This document shows, piece by piece, positions 1-5,327 of a stretch of DNA of 6,795 nucleotides. The DNA is from Patescibacteria group bacterium (GTDB taxonomy: Bacteria > Patescibacteriota > Gracilibacteria > Peribacterales > Peribacteraceae), in assembly GCA_018818235.1 (NCBI GenBank), contig JAHISE010000063.1, positions 1-6,795 on the forward strand. The letters run 5' to 3'. Position 1 is the first letter of the stretch. Each line of letters opens with the position of its first letter. The notes under the pieces were generated by a model. The model did no database searches. It was not told the DNA's origin and was given only the letters and a program-made list of their open reading frames with translations. Position numbers and translations under genes: made by a program.

Positions 1-84
1 AGAACGAAGTGGAGTGGGGTTCTTTGCAAGAACGAAGTGGAGTGGGGTTCTTTGCAAGCATGAAGTGGAGTGGCGTGATTCGCC
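1..84. repeat. 28-bp tandem repeat, two perfect copies and one degenerate copy
   Basis: Copies lie at 1-28 and 29-56 and are identical. A third at 57-84 keeps GAAGTGGAGTGG but diverges after it. Where two units join, GTTCTT-TGC-AAGAAC (19-33) forms a perfect 6-bp stem with a 3-base loop, so each unit reads as a small hairpin plus a GAAGTGGAGTGG linker. The window starts inside the array, so the true copy number is unknown. There are no unique spacers between copies. Confidence 0.9.
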
Positions 85-109
85 TCAGATCTGAGGCGAA
101 TCGGGCCAC
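70..109. repeat. Long near-perfect inverted repeat with a 26-bp perfect palindrome core
   Basis: Positions 77-102 are a perfect 26-bp palindrome; its left arm reads GATTCGCCTCAGA and its centre is AGATCT. The pairing extends outwards to 70-109: GTGGC at 70-74 pairs with GCCAC at 105-109 across one G-U pair and one mismatch. It shares the GCCTCA...TGAGGC core with the palindrome at 136-161. It could act as a transcription barrier or terminator for the tRNA transcript, but there is no U-run. It could also be a mobile palindromic element. Confidence 0.85.
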
Positions 110-150
110 GCCTCACATGAAAGAGAGAGTGGCGGGCCACGCCTCACATG
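102..150. repeat. 18-bp direct repeat pair (102-119 and 133-150)
   Basis: The sequence CGGGCCACGCCTCACATG occurs at 102-119 and again at 133-150, a period of 31 bp. The second copy supplies the left arm of the palindrome at 136-161. The first copy is a lone half-palindrome followed by AAAGAGAGAG. This suggests the block grew by duplication of a roughly 31-bp unit. Confidence 0.85.
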
Positions 151-161
151 TGAGGCGTGGC
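136..161. repeat. Perfect 26-bp palindrome overlapping the tRNA 3' end
   Basis: The left arm reads GCCACGCCTCACA and the right arm is its exact complement, with centre ACATGT. On the minus strand the first four bases of the palindrome are G-C-C-A, the discriminator base and CCA tail of the adjacent tRNA-Asp. The pre-tRNA trailer could therefore fold into a 12-13 bp stem that sequesters the CCA. A terminator role is possible but weak: downstream on the minus strand is CCGCCACTCTCTCTT rather than a uridine run. Confidence 0.85.
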
Positions 162-234
162 GGGGCTGACGGGACTCGAACCCGCGACCTTCCGCGTGAC
201 AGGCGGACGCTCTAACCAGCTGAGCTACAGCCCC
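158..234 (-). tRNA. tRNA-Asp (anticodon GUC), CCA encoded
   Basis: Read on the minus strand, the acceptor stem is GGGGCTG/CAGCCCC (228-234 with 162-168, seven perfect pairs). The D stem is GCTC/GAGC with GG in the loop. The anticodon stem is TCCGC/GCGGA enclosing CTGTCAC, giving anticodon GTC (198-200) and so aspartate. The T arm is GCGGG/CCCGT with loop TTCGAGT. The discriminator is G (161), the aspartate identity base, followed by an encoded CCA (158-160). The 77-nt length is the usual size for bacterial tRNA-Asp. It is transcribed away from the gene at 370. The 3' end is embedded in a perfect palindrome, which is unusual. Confidence 0.97.
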
Positions 235-279
235 TTGGTTAGTGGCGCAAAATTACAGCAGTACGCTGTTTTTGGCAAC

Positions 280-285
280 ATTATA
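280..285 (-). promoter_or_regulatory. Candidate -10 box for tRNA-Asp
   Basis: On the minus strand positions 285-280 read TATAAT, a perfect -10 hexamer, preceded by CAAAC. The predicted transcription start is near 273, giving a 5' leader of roughly 39 nt that RNase P would remove. No convincing -35 hexamer is visible at 16-18 bp, so this rests on the -10 match and its position. Confidence 0.5.
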
Positions 286-332
286 GTTTGATAATTTGTA
301 ATGAGGTGAGTTGTTATTGATTGACTCTTTTA

Positions 333-360
333 TTGACAAATTGCCCACAAAACATAAAAT
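333..360 (+). promoter_or_regulatory. Promoter for the gene at 370 (TTGACA-16-TAAAAT)
   Basis: A perfect -35 TTGACA (333-338) is followed after 16 bp by TAAAAT (355-360). Transcription should start about 366-368, only 2-4 bases before the ATG at 370. The message is then leaderless or nearly so, which fits the lack of any Shine-Dalgarno sequence there. Confidence 0.65.
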
Positions 361-369
361 CTTTCTCCT

Positions 370-1563
370 ATGTCCGCACCAGAACAAGAATCAATCGTTT
401 CAAATCAAAGCCTCGAGAACTTGGAATCTACAGTTCTCAGGATTACATTGAATGGTGAAGCTGATGAAGTTGCGGAAGTATTGCGAGTGCTAAGAGGGAG
501 CGCTATGGCATTAACAGATTATTCCATAGCTCCCGGAGAATTGTTGGGCACAACCGAGATGACTGTCACAATTCCTGCAAGGAGCAGGGGTCTTCTTGCC
601 ATTAATCAGGCTAAGCCTGTCGAAGAGCATCTTGAAGGAAGGATTAAATCGGTATTACGAGTAAAAAGAGTCAAAGATGTGGCACGTCATCATGTGCGCC
701 TTGTTATTAATCCCGAACATCCTGATATGAGGGAAGTAGTAAATGAAATATGCAGAATTGGCGGGCATTCTCGGATTCGCAAAGCAAACAGGGTTACATT
801 AAGAGCAAACGAAACACAGCGTGATATTGTTTTAGCAGTAGCCAATACAGTACCTGGATTAGTCCAAAGGGGCAGAGTAAATTCAGTTTATAGCATGGTT
901 GATCATGATGCTCCGATTGGTGAGGAAGTGGACGTATCAAATAGTCCGGATTTTTCTGCAGATGCGAAACGTTATGGTTTGAATTTTGCTTGCTTGTATC
1001 AACTTGGTAATGATGCTGAGATTATTGATATTCTTTCAGCTGCAGGTTTTCGTATTGCTTCTATGACAAGTCGTATACGAGAAAACTCTTTGGATTTACA
1101 GGATATTACGATTATGTTGCACAAGATAACCGGAACTGAATCTAAACTTCGCAGAGTCATGGCGGATATTTCTTCTTTGGCTGAGGGGCATGTGAATTTT
1201 GTTGATGAGTCAGGTCTTAGTCAGTACATGCAAGGATTGTTTCCTTTGAATATGAAAGATGGTTTAGCTCAAGTGAGGAAGAGTCATCCGTATTTTGATA
1301 ATCGGGGAAGGATAGCAGCGGGATTACAATTGCCTGCATCCGGTTCCAGTTTACCGAGTAGGCAAGCCAGATTGAATAAGTCGTTGGCCAGAGAGGGGCT
1401 TCCCAGGCGACTAAGTCCTGCAATTGTGGATGGTTCCGGTGTACCACTTAGATCCGAGGAAAATAGATTTCATCCGCAAAGTTTGGAGGATCGCACAGAG
1501 CTTGGGGAAAGAATGATTGCTATGCTTAAAGGATTACGCGGAAAGTTTGATACAAATGAATAG
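370..1563 (+). CDS. Protein with three tandem ACT-like domains, no catalytic domain
   Basis: 397 residues; I do not recognise a named family. Three stretches have the beta-alpha-beta-beta-alpha-beta order of ACT regulatory domains. They span about 22-105 (strand VLRITLNG, strand EMTVTIPA), 107-178 (strand VRLVINPEH, helix PDMREVVNEICRIG, strand RVTLRA) and 205-281 (strand FACLYQL, helix DAEIIDILSAAG, strand DITIML, helix KLRRVMADI, strand HVNFV). ACT domains usually bind amino acids or other small ligands and regulate attached enzymes, but no enzyme domain is fused here. Residues 290-397 are basic and low in secondary structure (about 315-375), ending in a helix TELGERMIAMLKGLRG. The ATG at 370 was chosen because a strong promoter ends 9 bases before it. 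There is no signal peptide or membrane segment, so it is probably a cytosolic sensor or adaptor. The domain call is inferred by eye; the gene itself is confident. Confidence 0.85.
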   Translation: MSAPEQESIVSNQSLENLESTVLRITLNGEADEVAEVLRVLRGSAMALTDYSIAPGELLGTTEMTVTIPARSRGLLAINQAKPVEEHLEGRIKSVLRVKRVKDVARHHVRLVINPEHPDMREVVNEICRIGGHSRIRKANRVTLRANETQRDIVLAVANTVPGLVQRGRVNSVYSMVDHDAPIGEEVDVSNSPDFSADAKRYGLNFACLYQLGNDAEIIDILSAAGFRIASMTSRIRENSLDLQDITIMLHKITGTESKLRRVMADISSLAEGHVNFVDESGLSQYMQGLFPLNMKDGLAQVRKSHPYFDNRGRIAAGLQLPASGSSLPSRQARLNKSLAREGLPRRLSPAIVDGSGVPLRSEENRFHPQSLEDRTELGERMIAMLKGLRGKFDTNE

Positions 1564-1616
1564 TTATATTATTGACATACCAAATCAAACTACTATCCTC
1601 ACCACCACTTTTAATT

Positions 1617-2111
1617 ATGAATACTCAACCAGCCCAACTATCAGCAGAGCCATCAGAGACTGAATTCTCGTCAGACTTAAGTCGCGAGTGTTTAGAGACT
1701 GTATGTGCGGAAGCAAAGAGTTTTGGACTCAATGATAAACTTGTATCCTTTGTAGAGCAACAATTGGTTTTAGCATGGAAACTTGCCGGCTTATCAGACC
1801 ACGAAATTTACGATTTTGGGTTGGCTTGCGCTGAATTGTTAAAAGAAAAATATTGCATTGCAGCAGCTAGTTCCGACGATGAAGAACCGGATGTAAATGC
1901 CTGTAATGAGTATGCCATAAATAGATTAAGGGAAGCACTTGGTAAGTCATTAATGTATTCGGTGCCACGGACAGCACCACAAGGGACTAGTGATTCAACT
2001 GATCTAATAGATGAAGTTCTGGCAACTGGGAGCAAAATAAAAGAAGGTGTAAGTACCTTATTGTTGTTGTTTTCAAGAAGAAAAAACGGAGATGATGGTG
2101 AAGGGCAATAA
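1617..2111 (+). CDS. Hypothetical helical protein, unknown function
   Basis: 164 residues from the ATG at 1617. A TTG at 1572 would add 15 residues, but that TTG is part of a TTGACA box (1572-1577), so ATG is preferred. The N-terminus (1-22) is polar and probably disordered. Residues 22-80 look like a helical bundle (SRECLETVCAEAKSFG, KLVSFVEQQLVLAWKLAG, EIYDFGLACAELLKEKY). An acidic linker (SSDDEEPD, 85-92) is followed by a helix at about 97-112. Residues 129-155 form another helix ending in the short hydrophobic patch VSTLLLLF and a basic-acidic tail. The patch is too short to be a confident membrane span. Several cysteines (C25, C30, C71, C80, C96) do not form an obvious metal motif. It lies 53 bases after the triple-ACT gene on the same strand, probably in one operon, though a TTGACA at 1572 with TACTAT at 1591 (13-bp spacing, suboptimal) might drive it separately. 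No family is recognised. Confidence 0.75.
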   Translation: MNTQPAQLSAEPSETEFSSDLSRECLETVCAEAKSFGLNDKLVSFVEQQLVLAWKLAGLSDHEIYDFGLACAELLKEKYCIAAASSDDEEPDVNACNEYAINRLREALGKSLMYSVPRTAPQGTSDSTDLIDEVLATGSKIKEGVSTLLLLFSRRKNGDDGEGQ

Positions 2112-2371
2112 ATAGAAAATGCAAATAAAGTCTAATACCATTTTGCGTTTTGATGGAATCAAGATTTTTTGCGGCAATTGAGAGACCTGAGTTGCGATTT
2201 CGCTACGCGGTATTATTTGCAAATAGTACATATATCGGGATGTGAGCTAATTGAAACGATAACTATACGTAACATTCCCACTTCGTCAACTCCCCAATCT
2301 GCTCATAAATAAGCCATAAAGACACAAGTGGGCTTCTTCGCAATGCAAAAGGGTTTCACTATAAATCCAGA
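2112..2371. other. 260-bp intergenic spacer
   Basis: AT-rich non-coding stretch between two unknown plus-strand genes. It has no convincing ORF, RNA gene or tandem array. The only secondary-structure signal found is CCCACTT (2277-2283) with its complement AAGTGGG (2326-2332), a 7-bp stem enclosing 42 bases. This could be a weak structure in an upstream transcript, but there is no U-run that would make it a terminator. The right end carries the candidate promoter for the next gene. Confidence 0.5.
2337..2365 (+). promoter_or_regulatory. Candidate promoter for the gene at 2372/2393
   Basis: TTCGCA (2337-2342, four of six matches to TTGACA) is separated by 17 bp from TATAAA (2360-2365). The predicted start point is about 2372. 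That would make the GTG at 2372 a leaderless start, or give a 20-nt leader to the ATG at 2393. Confidence 0.4.
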
Positions 2372-2920
2372 GTGATAGCATCTTCGTCAAATATGGAAAT
2401 TTCTTCTGCCCAAGTTATAGCTGTTGACGAAGAGCCTCCACTTATTCAGGAGAGTGCAGGGCATGCGGTCATAATTGACGAAGGTGTATTAGATACTTGT
2501 GTTGGACAGGATGTTGGTACTGGCACTACAGATAAAACAGACGAACATTTAGTTGCATGCAATCAAGCGATATCAAGCGTTCATGGATTATTAGATCATC
2601 ATAGGTTCATAAAAATTGCCATAGTTAATCCTTATGAATTACATGCTACAGGTGGTCATCACAAGCTTTTGGAGGCGCTTGAACGCCGCCCACAAACCAC
2701 TGAATGCATATCCAGATTGTTGCGCCACGAAAAGGATAATGAAGCTATGGAAACGGTGAAGGGTTTTTTCAGAAATGAAATTTTGGCTGTTCTGGAGTCA
2801 CTTATACCAGAAGTCAAAAATTCAATACGTATGAAAGTATGTGAATTGATTCGCTCTGTGCACGATCAGGATATTGCAGAGGTAATAATAAGTGAAGGCT
2901 TTATTTCAACTCCGGCTTAG
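2372..2920 (+). CDS. Hypothetical protein, unknown function
   Basis: 182 residues from GTG 2372, or 175 from ATG 2393; neither start has a Shine-Dalgarno sequence, and ATG is the more conventional choice. The first ~60 residues are acidic, low in helix and probably flexible (VDEEPPLIQE, VIIDEGVLD, TGTTDKTDE). The rest looks like a compact all-helical domain: HLVACNQAISSVHGLLDHH, HHKLLEALERR, TECISRLLRHEKDNEAMETVKGFFRNEILAVLESLI, SIRMKVCELIRSVHDQDIAEVII. There is no signal peptide, membrane segment or catalytic motif I can name. It resembles the gene at 1617 in its plan (disordered acidic N-terminus, helical body, similar size) but not in aligned sequence. The end overlaps the 3' end of the convergent gatA by 20 bp. 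Function unknown. Confidence 0.75.
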   Translation: MIASSSNMEISSAQVIAVDEEPPLIQESAGHAVIIDEGVLDTCVGQDVGTGTTDKTDEHLVACNQAISSVHGLLDHHRFIKIAIVNPYELHATGGHHKLLEALERRPQTTECISRLLRHEKDNEAMETVKGFFRNEILAVLESLIPEVKNSIRMKVCELIRSVHDQDIAEVIISEGFISTPA

Positions 2921-4358
2921 CAATCCCATCCGGATACACAGCTTTCTCGTAAGCATGACCTGCTTTAAATATAGTTTCTTCTCCCCATTGTGGTCCAAGT
3001 ATTTGTAGTCCAATCGGAAGATTGTTTTTAGTCATTCCACAAGGAACAGATAGTCCGCAAATGCCTGCAAGAGAGGCGGGGACTGTGAACATGTCTGCCA
3101 GGTACATCTGGATAGGATCGTCAATCTTTTCTCCAATTTTGAATGCAGGGATTGGAGAGGCCGGAGTAAGAAGTGCATCAATATCTTCAAAAGCTTTGGT
3201 AAAATCTTGTCTTACCAGTGTGCGCACCTTCATCGCTTGTCTGTAATAAGCATCGTAATAACCGGCAGAAAGTGCGTATGTTCCTATCATTATTCTGCGT
3301 TTTACTTCGTCACCGAAGCCTGCAGATCGCACGTTAAAGTAATATTCAATCAGGTCTTTAGCATTCTCAGTATGACCATATCTAATACCATCGTAACGTG
3401 CCATATTGGAACTGACTTCACTTGGGCAAATTATGTAATAAGCAGCAACTCCATATTTTGTATGCGGAAGAGATACTTCTTTTATTTCTGCACCAAGTTT
3501 TTCTAAGGTCTTTGCTGCTTCTTTGACTGATTCTGCGACTTCGTTATCTAAGTCGTCAATAAAGTATTCTTTTGGAATTCCAAATTTCATTCCTTTTACA
3601 TCGCCATCAAGGCACTTAGAGTAATCAGGTACTTTGCGATCTGAAGTTGTTGCATCGAGAGTGTCTTTACCTGCCACTGTTTGGAGGAATATTGCAGCAT
3701 CCTCAACAGTCTTGGAAAGGATCCCCATAGTATCCAGAGAGCTTGTCATTGCCATCACTCCATATCTGCTTACTCTTCCATATGAAGGCTTGAGACCTAT
3801 GCATCCACAGAGCGAGGCGGGTTGCCTTATGGAGCCTCCTGTGTCGGTTCCTGATGCGAAAATGCATTCGTCTGCAATTGCAGCAGCAGCAGATCCACCG
3901 GACGTTCCACCCGGCACCCTCTCAAGATCCCATGGATTGTGCACATGTCCATAGCATGAAGTTTCGTTACTAGTTCCCTGTGCAAACTGATCACAGTTAG
4001 CTTTGCCAATACTTATTGCACCCACCTCATTTAGTTTTCTGGTGACGGTGGAATTAAATGGTGGAATGTAGTCTTTGTCTCTTAATATATTGGAGCATGC
4101 AGTTGTAGGTACTCCTTCTTCACAATATATGTCCTTTGCAAGGTAAGGAATACCCGTTAAGGTATGTTCAAACTTTCCTTCTGAATCTATTTTTTTGGCT
4201 TGCTCTAGGGCTCGGTCAAAGTTTCTGTGTACAACAGCGTTCAGTTTATCATCAACATTCTCAATCTGATCTATACATGCTTGTGTTAATTCAACCGAAG
4301 ATATTTCTTTGGCTTTAAGCTTAATGTGAGCCTGTGTGATAGTGAGAGTATTGAGCAT
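2901..4358 (-). CDS. gatA: Aspartyl/glutamyl-tRNA amidotransferase subunit A
   Basis: GatA is the glutaminase subunit of GatCAB. It releases ammonia from glutamine and channels it to GatB, which converts Asp-tRNA(Asn) and/or Glu-tRNA(Gln) to Asn-tRNA and Gln-tRNA. The 485-residue product matches the family length. The amidase signature is clear: AKDIYCEEGVP (Lys75), VPGGTSGGSAAAA (150-160) and GTDTGGSIRQPAS with the nucleophile Ser176, then GLKPSYGRVSRYG. By spacing to Ser176 (24 residues), the cis-serine of the Ser-cisSer-Lys triad falls on Thr152 (codon ACG, 3903-3905). The ATG at 4358 gives the standard N-terminus MLNTLTITQAH. The frame stays open to a GTG at 4445, but that lies in a heptamer repeat and would add 29 unlike residues. 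It lies 125 bases downstream of gatC on the same strand, and its 3' end overlaps the convergent gene at 2372 by 20 bp. Confidence 0.96.
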   Translation of the reverse strand: MLNTLTITQAHIKLKAKEISSVELTQACIDQIENVDDKLNAVVHRNFDRALEQAKKIDSEGKFEHTLTGIPYLAKDIYCEEGVPTTACSNILRDKDYIPPFNSTVTRKLNEVGAISIGKANCDQFAQGTSNETSCYGHVHNPWDLERVPGGTSGGSAAAAIADECIFASGTDTGGSIRQPASLCGCIGLKPSYGRVSRYGVMAMTSSLDTMGILSKTVEDAAIFLQTVAGKDTLDATTSDRKVPDYSKCLDGDVKGMKFGIPKEYFIDDLDNEVAESVKEAAKTLEKLGAEIKEVSLPHTKYGVAAYYIICPSEVSSNMARYDGIRYGHTENAKDLIEYYFNVRSAGFGDEVKRRIMIGTYALSAGYYDAYYRQAMKVRTLVRQDFTKAFEDIDALLTPASPIPAFKIGEKIDDPIQMYLADMFTVPASLAGICGLSVPCGMTKNNLPIGLQILGPQWGEETIFKAGHAYEKAVYPDGIAKPELK

Positions 4359-4440
4359 TGGTTTATTTGATGGGCTGGAGGGGAAATTGTGCCGAAGGGT
4401 AAGCGAGTTTATAACTTGGTTTGCTATTGGGGTTTTGTGA

Positions 4441-4482
4441 GTCACTGGTCACTGGTCGAATGTCGATTGTTGATTGTCGAAT
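4441..4482. repeat. Heptanucleotide array between gatC and gatA, six units
   Basis: The 42 bases divide exactly into six 7-mers: GTCACTG, GTCACTG, GTCGAAT, GTCGATT, GTTGATT, GTCGAAT. On the gat coding strand every unit ends in GAC or AAC (for example CAGTGAC, ATTCGAC). The units vary in sequence but keep a strict 7-nt phase, and the array ends within two bases of the gatC stop codon. Confidence 0.85.
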
Positions 4483-4483
4483 G

Positions 4484-4777
4484 TCATCCATGGGCTGAGG
4501 GGGTTTCTATCTGATGCTCGACTTTAGTTAGTGGGCTAGTTTCGAGTAGTGCATCAGGGTTTGTAAGTTGCTCAGTCACTTTGTCTTCACGAAAGCTGTT
4601 TGTAAGACCTGTTACTTGCGCAGTAGGTTCAATATTCTTTGTATCAACTTCGCTTAGCTGACCTATGTAATCTATTATTGCAGACAGTTGTGGTGCGAAT
4701 TTCTCAACTTCCTTATCTGATAGGTTGAGTCGTGCAAGCTTTGCGATATGCCGGACTTCGTCAGGGGTGAGTGACAT
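4484..4777 (-). CDS. gatC: Aspartyl/glutamyl-tRNA amidotransferase subunit C
   Basis: GatC is the small belt subunit that wraps and stabilises the GatA-GatB complex. The 97-residue product has the family's hallmark start, MSLTPDEVRHIAKLARLNLSD, then a helix EVEKFAPQLSAIIDYIGQLSEVDT. The conserved turn NIEPTAQVTGLTNSFREDKV (48-67) and a C-terminal tail close the protein, matching the usual ~95-residue length. ATG 4777 was chosen because it gives this canonical N-terminus. An in-frame ATG at 4822 would add 15 residues encoded by a repeat array. No Shine-Dalgarno sequence precedes the start; the leader is pyrimidine-rich (TATCCTCTCCCTACC). It is first in the minus-strand gatC-gatA pair and divergent from rnpA. 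Confidence 0.95.
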   Translation of the reverse strand: MSLTPDEVRHIAKLARLNLSDKEVEKFAPQLSAIIDYIGQLSEVDTKNIEPTAQVTGLTNSFREDKVTEQLTNPDALLETSPLTKVEHQIETPSAHG

Positions 4778-4805
4778 GGTAGGGAGAGGATAATGGATTG
4801 GGGAG

Positions 4806-4836
4806 CAATTGGCTATTGGCAATTAGCAATTAGCCA
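4806..4836. repeat. 7-nt repeat array upstream of gatC
   Basis: Four 7-mers in phase (CAATTGG, CTATTGG, CAATTAG, CAATTAG), then a degenerate unit. On the gatC coding strand these read as GCTAATT and GCCAATA/T units, the same family as the array at 4887-4923 but in the opposite orientation. The array begins 28 bases upstream of the gatC start codon. Confidence 0.8.
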
Positions 4837-4886
4837 CTGTTTCTATGTTAACGAGTAAAACTACTTCGATAGACTCAGCACCAGTA

Positions 4887-4923
4887 GCCAATTGCCAATA
4901 AGCTAATAAGCCAATTGCCAAAC
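4887..4923. repeat. 7-8-nt repeat array upstream of rnpA
   Basis: Units GCCAATT, GCCAATA, AGCTAATA, AGCCAATT and GCCAAAC run head to tail on the plus strand. They are the inverted counterpart of 4806-4836. Both arrays read in the same sense as the gene they precede and bracket a 50-bp central segment (4837-4886) of the divergent spacer. Confidence 0.8.
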
Positions 4924-4967
4924 ATGAAGACCTTGACCTCACAACAACTTCGAGCGACGCTATTGCT

Positions 4968-5327
4968 ATGCACCTCTCCCGACTCTCCGGCCGCAAAACC
5001 TGTGATCGTGTAATGAAGAATGGAAAAGTATGGAAAGGGAAGACAATGTTGGTCAGATGGCTGTCTGGCAGACCTCGTAATCAGCGTATTAATACATTAA
5101 AACAAACTGTGTATTTAGGCACTTATGCTACCACTAAGCTGCATAAATCTGCTGTTAAGAGAAATCGAATGAGGAGACGTTGCAGGGAGGCTTTGCGGGT
5201 CGCGATTCAGGACTCGCAGAGTATACCGATATTACAGTTGTTGATGACGCCAAGATCCAGTAGTCTTTCCTGCGACTTTAAGGATGTTCAAGAGGACGTC
5301 CAATCCTTCCTTTCCCAATTTTCTTGA
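4968..5327 (+). CDS. rnpA: Ribonuclease P protein component
   Basis: RnpA is the protein cofactor of RNase P, which binds pre-tRNA 5' leaders and supports catalysis by the RNA subunit. The 119-residue, strongly basic product has the family's RNR helix, HKSAVKRNRMRRRCREALR (59-77), preceded by the strand VYLGTYATTKL. An N-terminal segment RLSGRKTCDRVMKNGKVWKGKTM corresponds to the usual 'F..V...G' opening and first strand. The C-terminal FKDVQEDVQSFL is the typical final helix. ATG 4968 fits the family start; no Shine-Dalgarno sequence is visible. rpmH, usually immediately upstream, is not in the spacer. The stop codon overlaps the yidC ATG (TGATG), so the two are probably translationally coupled. 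Confidence 0.92.
   Translation: MHLSRLSGRKTCDRVMKNGKVWKGKTMLVRWLSGRPRNQRINTLKQTVYLGTYATTKLHKSAVKRNRMRRRCREALRVAIQDSQSIPILQLLMTPRSSSLSCDFKDVQEDVQSFLSQFS

Noticed and set aside
1..161. CRISPR array
   Set aside because: Repeated units are adjacent or identical throughout, with no unique spacers of constant length and no cas genes.
9..215. Plus-strand open frame of 68 codons
   Set aside because: It runs through the tandem repeats and then antisense through the tRNA-Asp. The GADGTRTRDLPRDRR tail is the typical false translation of a tRNA gene.
2277..2332. Terminator or riboswitch in the 260-bp spacer
   Set aside because: The only stem is 7 bp with a 42-base loop and no U-run; no known riboswitch core is recognisable.
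4359..4445. 29-residue N-terminal extension of GatA from GTG 4445
   Set aside because: The GTG lies in the heptamer array, and ATG 4358 gives the standard family start. The added residues look like translated spacer.
4778..4822. 15-residue extension of GatC from ATG 4822
   Set aside because: It is encoded partly by the repeat array, and the canonical GatC opening MSLTPDEV begins at ATG 4777.
4924..5013. 29-codon open frame (MKTLTSQQLRATLLL...) overlapping the rnpA start, considered as rpmH or a leader peptide
   Set aside because: It has none of the Arg/Lys-rich L34 pattern, no ribosome binding site, and overlaps rnpA in another frame.
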